The position numbers and the translations under genes are program-made. The notes under the pieces were generated by a model, which ran no database searches, was not told the DNA's origin, and was given only the letters and a program-made list of their open reading frames with translations. Below, in pieces: positions 7,046 to 10,603 of a stretch of 10,603 nt of DNA; within the stretch, counting starts at the first letter, position 1, and each line of letters starts with the position of its first letter. The DNA is taken from positions 1-10,603 of the forward strand of contig DEAT01000050.1 of assembly GCA_002348265.1 (NCBI GenBank), written 5' to 3'. Origin of the DNA: Gemmatimonadales bacterium UBA2975. Its GTDB lineage: Bacteria; Gemmatimonadota; Gemmatimonadetes; Longimicrobiales; Gaopeijiaceae.

Positions 7046-7094
7046 ATTAGGCTAAAGGTCATTTGTAAATATCAGCTGCAAACCCTCTAGTTCC

Positions 7095-8198
7095 CTACCC
7101 GTAAAATCTTTTGATTTCTTGCGTAACTAGGCCTCGTCGCTCTTCGCCTAGCTCGGGATAGATCGGTAGGCTCAGAACTTTTTGGCACAGCTCTTCCGTC
7201 ACCGGGCAATCACCCTTTCCACCTCCCAATTGATGGAAGCACTGCTGCAGATGAAGTGGAACCGGATAGTAGATACCACTCCCAATACCCCTGCTCTTTA
7301 AGTGTTCTTTGAGCTCATCACGACGATCGACTTTCATAGTGTACTGATTATAGACGTGTTTGAATCCGTCTAAGCTCTTGGGTGTTGTGAGACCATCGAT
7401 CCCCGAGAGGGTATCTGTGTAATATGAGGCGTTTTTTCTACGTTTTTCTGCCCACATATCCAGGTACCTGAGCTTGACTCTAAGAACTGCTGCCTGTATC
7501 GCATCTAGCCGAGAATTAGTGCCAACAGTCTCATGATGGTACATCTTGCGACCTCCGTGCACCCGTGTCTTGCCCAGTGCTTCCGCGAGGCCTTCGTCGT
7601 CAGTGACTATCATTCCTCCGTCACCAAAGCCCCCTAGATTCTTAGTGGGGAAGAAGCTGTAAGTACCCACATCCCCCACTGCACCCGCTGAGCCCAGAGG
7701 AGATGACGCCCCAAAAGCTTGAGCACCGTCCTCGATCACAAATACTCCTCTGGCTTTAGCAACAGCCATGACTTCTTTCATCGGAGCCATCTGCCCGAAT
7801 AAATGCACAGGAACTATGGCTACAGTCTTGTCCGTCCAAACCCTCTCCAGGGACTCGGCAGTCACATTAAAGGTCTCAGGGTCTACATCACAAAACACGG
7901 GCTTCAGCCCAGCATTCCAAACAGCGCCTGCAGTCGCGAAGAATGTGAAGGACGGAACAATGACTTCCGACCCAGGCTCCGCATCTAATGCTTTGAGTGG
8001 GAGGAGCAGTGCGTCAGTGCCAGATGCGACACCGACAGCGTAACGGGCTCCGACGTACTCAGCCACTTCCTGCTCCAATTCAGCTACTTCAGGCCCTAGA
8101 ATAAAGCTCTGACTCTCAACGACGCCCCGGATAGCCTCGGTAAGCTCGTCCTCTATCGTCCGGTACTGCTCCGTCAAATCAAGAAAAGGTACAGTCAT
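7095..8198 (-). CDS. DegT/DnrJ/EryC1/StrS family sugar aminotransferase
   Basis: A 367-residue PLP-dependent aminotransferase of the nucleotide-sugar type, which transfers an amino group (usually from glutamate) to a keto group on an NDP-sugar. The N-terminus VPFLDLTEQY and GPEVAELE at 35-42 are typical. SGTDALLLPLKAL (59-71) is the PLP phosphate-binding region, EDGAQAFGA (156-164) has the ring-stacking Asp157 and Gln160, and SFFPTKNLGGFGDGGMI (181-197) contains the PLP Schiff-base Lys186. The PTKNLGxxGDGG form is common in enzymes acting on 3-keto sugars (DesV, FdtB and WbpE types) and differs from ArnB-type 4-aminotransferases, so a 3-amino sugar product is likely but not proven. The C-terminus with YYPVPLHLQQCF fits the family. 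It starts about 65 bases after the sugar transferase, and an AGGA lies about ten bases before the ATG. Confidence 0.93.
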   Translation of the reverse strand: MTVPFLDLTEQYRTIEDELTEAIRGVVESQSFILGPEVAELEQEVAEYVGARYAVGVASGTDALLLPLKALDAEPGSEVIVPSFTFFATAGAVWNAGLKPVFCDVDPETFNVTAESLERVWTDKTVAIVPVHLFGQMAPMKEVMAVAKARGVFVIEDGAQAFGASSPLGSAGAVGDVGTYSFFPTKNLGGFGDGGMIVTDDEGLAEALGKTRVHGGRKMYHHETVGTNSRLDAIQAAVLRVKLRYLDMWAEKRRKNASYYTDTLSGIDGLTTPKSLDGFKHVYNQYTMKVDRRDELKEHLKSRGIGSGIYYPVPLHLQQCFHQLGGGKGDCPVTEELCQKVLSLPIYPELGEERRGLVTQEIKRFYG

Positions 8199-8262
8199 TA
8201 CCCATCAATCCTTTGGTTTCTCCGTCGCATCCTATGGCAGTTAAATTCCATATTGAGCGGTT

Positions 8263-9003
8263 TTAGGAGTCTTCAAGCAAATGAGGAAAACTCTTCGGAT
8301 CAGGATGAGATAGACCTTGTTCCTTGGTAATAGCGAGTTCGATCAGATCGTTCTCGGCCCCGTGTCGTGACAGATACCGCCCTACGCCGCGAAGAGACGA
8401 TTCACGACTGAACATACCCAAGATAGTTAGAAGAATTATCTCAACGTCCCCTAAAAACGACCGATGATCGACGTAGAACACACCTAAGCGACTCTTCCCC
8501 GGCCGCACCAGAACACGGTAAGCCTGATTCGGATCAGCGTACCCCGCGATAATTGTTGCTAGGTCTGAGAAGACTATGGATGAGAGATCTGTGATTCCCG
8601 GCTTCACCTCAAGCAATCTCTTCTCAAAATCCGTGTAAAGTGAAATTTCCCTTGCCACATTAGGCCGCGGGCCTACAAGGCTCATCTCTCCCTTGAGCAC
8701 ATTCCATAATTGTGGAAGCTCATCGAGCTTCAACGCACGCAACCAGGTACCCACTCGTGTAAGGCGTGGATCATCTGCTTTTGTCGAATCCCAGCCGGTC
8801 TTGTCGGCGCCAACGACCATCGTACGTAGCTTCAGCATGTGGAAGCTCTTGCCCCCTAGGCCAACACGTGGTGCGACGTAAAACGGATTCCCTTTGTCTT
8901 CTAGCCAGATGACGATCAAGGCTAAGCTGATTAACGGTGTGAGCGAAACTAAACCAATGACCGATGCCGCCACATCCAGCGCACGCTTACCCACATTACC
9001 CAT
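8263..9003 (-). CDS. Polyprenyl-phosphate sugar-1-phosphate transferase (bacterial sugar transferase, PglC/WcaJ type)
   Basis: A 246-residue membrane enzyme that moves a sugar-1-phosphate from an NDP-sugar to undecaprenyl phosphate, starting a lipid-linked glycan repeat at the inner membrane face. KRALDVAAS (6-14) leads into one hydrophobic segment (about residues 10-33), the re-entrant membrane helix of the monotopic family. PRVGLGGKSFHMLKLRTM (45-62), KLDELPQLWNVLKGEMSLVGPRP (92-114) with the Asp94-Glu95 catalytic dyad, and KPGIT (134-138) are family signatures. It lacks the N-terminal multi-helix domain of WcaJ/WbaP, so it is the small form. A C-terminal tail of about 30 residues, rich in acidic residues and Pro/His, is unrecognised. 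The ATG at 9003 overlaps the E1-beta stop by eight bases and has an AGGA nine bases upstream. The sugar it transfers cannot be read from the sequence. Confidence 0.94.
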   Translation of the reverse strand: MGNVGKRALDVAASVIGLVSLTPLISLALIVIWLEDKGNPFYVAPRVGLGGKSFHMLKLRTMVVGADKTGWDSTKADDPRLTRVGTWLRALKLDELPQLWNVLKGEMSLVGPRPNVAREISLYTDFEKRLLEVKPGITDLSSIVFSDLATIIAGYADPNQAYRVLVRPGKSRLGVFYVDHRSFLGDVEIILLTILGMFSRESSLRGVGRYLSRHGAENDLIELAITKEQGLSHPDPKSFPHLLEDS

Positions 9004-9979
9004 CCATCACTGTCCTGACCGAACCAACTATCTGGTCGACACTGACATAATAGAGGGCCTCTAGCGGAGCACTCGTTGGAGCAGGAGCGTCCGGCAGTGT
9101 CAACCGGCGTGGAGAACTGGAAAAGAGATCAGTGCCTACTTCTTCTACGACTCTGGCAATCACCTCCCCAGCTAGGCCACATGTGCGCCAGCCTCCGTCC
9201 ACGACTGTGAGTCTCCCGGTTTTCCGAACGGACTCGATTACCGGATCTACGTTAAGCGGGTTTATCACCCTTAAATCAACGACTTCAGCTGAGACTCCGT
9301 AGCTCCCTAGAGCTGCTCTGGCATCCAGGCACAAACGAGTTGAGTAGCCGGAGCCGACCAAAGTCACTTGATCACCTTGAGCAAGCACTCGAGGGCCCTC
9401 TCGGTCTAGGGATAGAACCTGGATTTCCGGGAGATCCTCTTCCCACTCATAGAGCCAACGATCATCAATGTAGACCACCGGGTCATCGCAGAGCACCGAG
9501 GAAATCAGCAAGTCGCGGGCATCCGTGGGTGTCGCAGGCATCACGACTCGAAGGCCTGGGATATGCGCGAACCAAGAGTGAAGAGCTTGTGAATGCTGAG
9601 CTCCCTGTTCCCCGCCTCGGTTGATGATGCCCCGAATCGTCACCGCTGGATGGGCTTGGCCCCCTAGCATATGAGACCACTTCGCTGCCTGATTTACCAC
9701 CGCATCCATCGCGTATAGCATGAAATCAATTCGGGGGTGAACAACCACAGGTCGGTAGCCGCATAGAGAAGCTCCCACAGCTGCACCTGTGCAAGCCAAT
9801 TCTGATACCGGAGAATCCATAACGCGCTCCCGGCCGAAAACCTTATCCAAATCCGTCATGGAGTTCCCAACATACCACTTAGCCCACAACCCTTGGCCAA
9901 TGACAAAGACCTCCGGATGATTTTCTAACAGGTACTCGAACCCTGCTCTTATTGCTGCTCCATAATTGAGAACGCTCAC
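8996..9979 (-). CDS. 2-oxoacid dehydrogenase E1-beta-like (transketolase pyrimidine-binding) subunit
   Basis: A 327-residue homologue of pyruvate/2-oxoacid dehydrogenase E1 beta; in the family it pairs with an alpha subunit to bind thiamine diphosphate. The GTG at 9979 is chosen because it overlaps the alpha stop (GTGA) and gives the normal family length; the frame is open to 10054, but those 25 residues lie inside the alpha gene. The catalytic-site segment RVMDSPVSE places the ThDP-activating Glu60, and the conserved His129 lies in GAQHSQ. PGLRVVMPATPTDARDLL and DDPVVYIDDRWLYEWEE follow, and the C-terminal transketolase domain has VVDLRVINPLN. The usual N-terminal GEDVxxxGG is replaced by GQGLWAKWYVGN (28-39), and the usual RPxxE-containing stretch reads RPVVVHPRIDF (76-86), so it belongs to a divergent branch. 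With no E2/E3 beside it, a glycan-tailoring role is inferred; a role in a true dehydrogenase complex is not excluded. Confidence 0.9.
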   Translation of the reverse strand: MSVLNYGAAIRAGFEYLLENHPEVFVIGQGLWAKWYVGNSMTDLDKVFGRERVMDSPVSELACTGAAVGASLCGYRPVVVHPRIDFMLYAMDAVVNQAAKWSHMLGGQAHPAVTIRGIINRGGEQGAQHSQALHSWFAHIPGLRVVMPATPTDARDLLISSVLCDDPVVYIDDRWLYEWEEDLPEIQVLSLDREGPRVLAQGDQVTLVGSGYSTRLCLDARAALGSYGVSAEVVDLRVINPLNVDPVIESVRKTGRLTVVDGGWRTCGLAGEVIARVVEEVGTDLFSSSPRRLTLPDAPAPTSAPLEALYYVSVDQIVGSVRTVMDG

Positions 9980-10603
9980 GAGCTTGGCCTGGCGTACACA
10001 CGATCCAGTAAAGCAGACTCCTCTGGGTAGTCGGCCTCTAGGGCTTTCGCCCAACTGGCCTCCACCTCTTGGGTGACCTCATCTTCCATGACCTTCAGTG
10101 CCTTCTGATCTAATGCACCTATGTTTTCGAGACCCTCAGCTAAACGACGTACGGGATCGCGTTTTTTCCAGTCTGGAAGATCTGTACCTCTGCGGACTCC
10201 CACATCTTCATCCTCTCGAGGGCCTACGTGTCCTCTCCATCGGTACGTAACCGCCTCCAAAAAAGTTGGTCCTTTTTGATCTCTTCCAACGGCTACCATC
10301 TCACGAGCTGTATCCAAGACCAACGGCAGATCGTTTCCATCAATCGTAGCACTTGGTATGCGGTGCGCGTCAGCGTACCTGGCGATTCGATCGTTTGGCT
10401 GGCGAAGTGAAATGTGCATGTGACTTGAAAATAGGTTGTTCTCGCACACAAAAACGATTGGGAGATGCCAAGCAGATGCTAAATTTAGGCTCTCGTGCAG
10501 AGCTCCCTCCTCACAAGCTCCGTCACCAAAAAACGCAACGGCGACATCCCCCCGTCCGTCTTTCTGTGCAGCAAGAGCCGCACCCACAGCCAAGCCAATA
10601 GTA
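9976..10603 (-). CDS. 2-oxoacid dehydrogenase E1-alpha-like (ThDP-binding) subunit, N-terminus outside window
   Basis: The C-terminal 208 residues of an E1-alpha-type protein; the frame stays open to the right edge. A TTG at 10593 is an internal Leu, since the residues before it (TIG) continue the family's alignment, so the true start is outside. The ThDP/Mg motif starts with GDG at visible residues 26-28 (FFGDGACEEGALHESLN) and ends with ENN at 54-56, the classic spacing. The later loop YRWRGHVGPREDED (120-133) keeps the conserved His125 but has Val where pyruvate dehydrogenases have the GHS serine, and it lacks the usual D-x-YR stretch. It would form an alpha2-beta2 enzyme with the next gene, decarboxylating a 2-oxo acid with ThDP. 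Its stop overlaps the beta GTG start, so the two are translationally coupled. The substrate is unknown. Confidence 0.9.
   Translation of the reverse strand, partial: TIGLAVGAALAAQKDGRGDVAVAFFGDGACEEGALHESLNLASAWHLPIVFVCENNLFSSHMHISLRQPNDRIARYADAHRIPSATIDGNDLPLVLDTAREMVAVGRDQKGPTFLEAVTYRWRGHVGPREDEDVGVRRGTDLPDWKKRDPVRRLAEGLENIGALDQKALKVMEDEVTQEVEASWAKALEADYPEESALLDRVYARPSS

Noticed and set aside
4624..8198. Reading the aminotransferase, ugd and decarboxylase genes as an Arn-type 4-amino-arabinose pathway
   Set aside because: The decarboxylase has UDP-xylose-synthase motifs (ASPASP, HPQPE, YDEAKR) rather than those of ArnA, and the aminotransferase lysine context is unlike ArnB. No formyltransferase or ArnC/ArnT is present.
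9980..10054. Longer N-terminus for the E1-beta-like protein from 10054
   Set aside because: It would overlap the alpha gene by 79 bases. GTG 9979 overlaps the alpha stop by four bases and gives the standard family N-terminus and length.
8996..10603. Calling the E1 genes pdhA and pdhB of a pyruvate dehydrogenase complex
   Set aside because: The partner genes E2/E3 are not seen downstream, the neighbours are glycan genes, and key segments differ from pyruvate dehydrogenase; only the family-level call is safe.
1..10603. CRISPR arrays, insertion sequences, tRNA or phage genes
   Set aside because: No regularly spaced repeats, terminal inverted repeats, transposase or integrase motifs, or cloverleaf-like segments were found by reading.

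Overview
The window is a densely packed bacterial chromosome segment. Every recognisable gene lies on the minus strand, so transcription runs from high to low coordinates. A BamD-type lipoprotein next to a second TPR protein with an N-terminal export signal, plus a polyprenyl-phosphate sugar transferase and nucleotide-sugar genes, points to a Gram-negative (diderm) organism. Base composition is roughly balanced, start codons include GTG and TTG, and Shine-Dalgarno sequences are mostly weak. I cannot name the phylum from this; an uncultivated, non-proteobacterial diderm (for example Gemmatimonadota-like) is only a guess.

Right block (10603 down to 4624), surface-glycan genes: the end of a thiamine-diphosphate E1-alpha-like subunit (cut by the window edge), its E1-beta-like partner, a PglC/WcaJ-type phosphoglycosyl transferase, a DegT/DnrJ/EryC1/StrS sugar aminotransferase, a UDP-glucose 6-dehydrogenase and a UDP-glucuronate decarboxylase (UDP-xylose synthase). 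The last two form a short pathway, UDP-glucose to UDP-glucuronate to UDP-xylose. The phosphoglycosyl transferase would put the first sugar phosphate on the lipid carrier. The aminotransferase would make an amino sugar. The E1-like pair has no E2 or E3 gene beside it on the visible side and carries non-canonical segments, so it is the most interesting part of the window: it may be a sugar- or acyl-tailoring enzyme rather than part of a pyruvate dehydrogenase complex.

Middle gap (4623 to 4408): about 216 bases without a gene separate the glycan block from the housekeeping block. The gap probably holds the promoter of the next operon, although no convincing consensus boxes were found.

Left block (4407 down to 417), housekeeping genes: a TPR protein (likely lipoprotein), bamD (outer-membrane protein assembly), nadD (NAD synthesis), tsaE and tsaB (tRNA t6A modification) and rimI (ribosomal-protein N-acetylation). 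These are tightly coupled, with three successive ATGA stop/start overlaps at nadD/tsaE, tsaE/tsaB and tsaB/rimI. After rimI comes the start of a GalE-like sugar epimerase that runs off the left edge, so the housekeeping block is flanked by nucleotide-sugar genes on both sides.

No tRNA, rRNA, CRISPR array, insertion sequence, integrase or prophage gene was seen.
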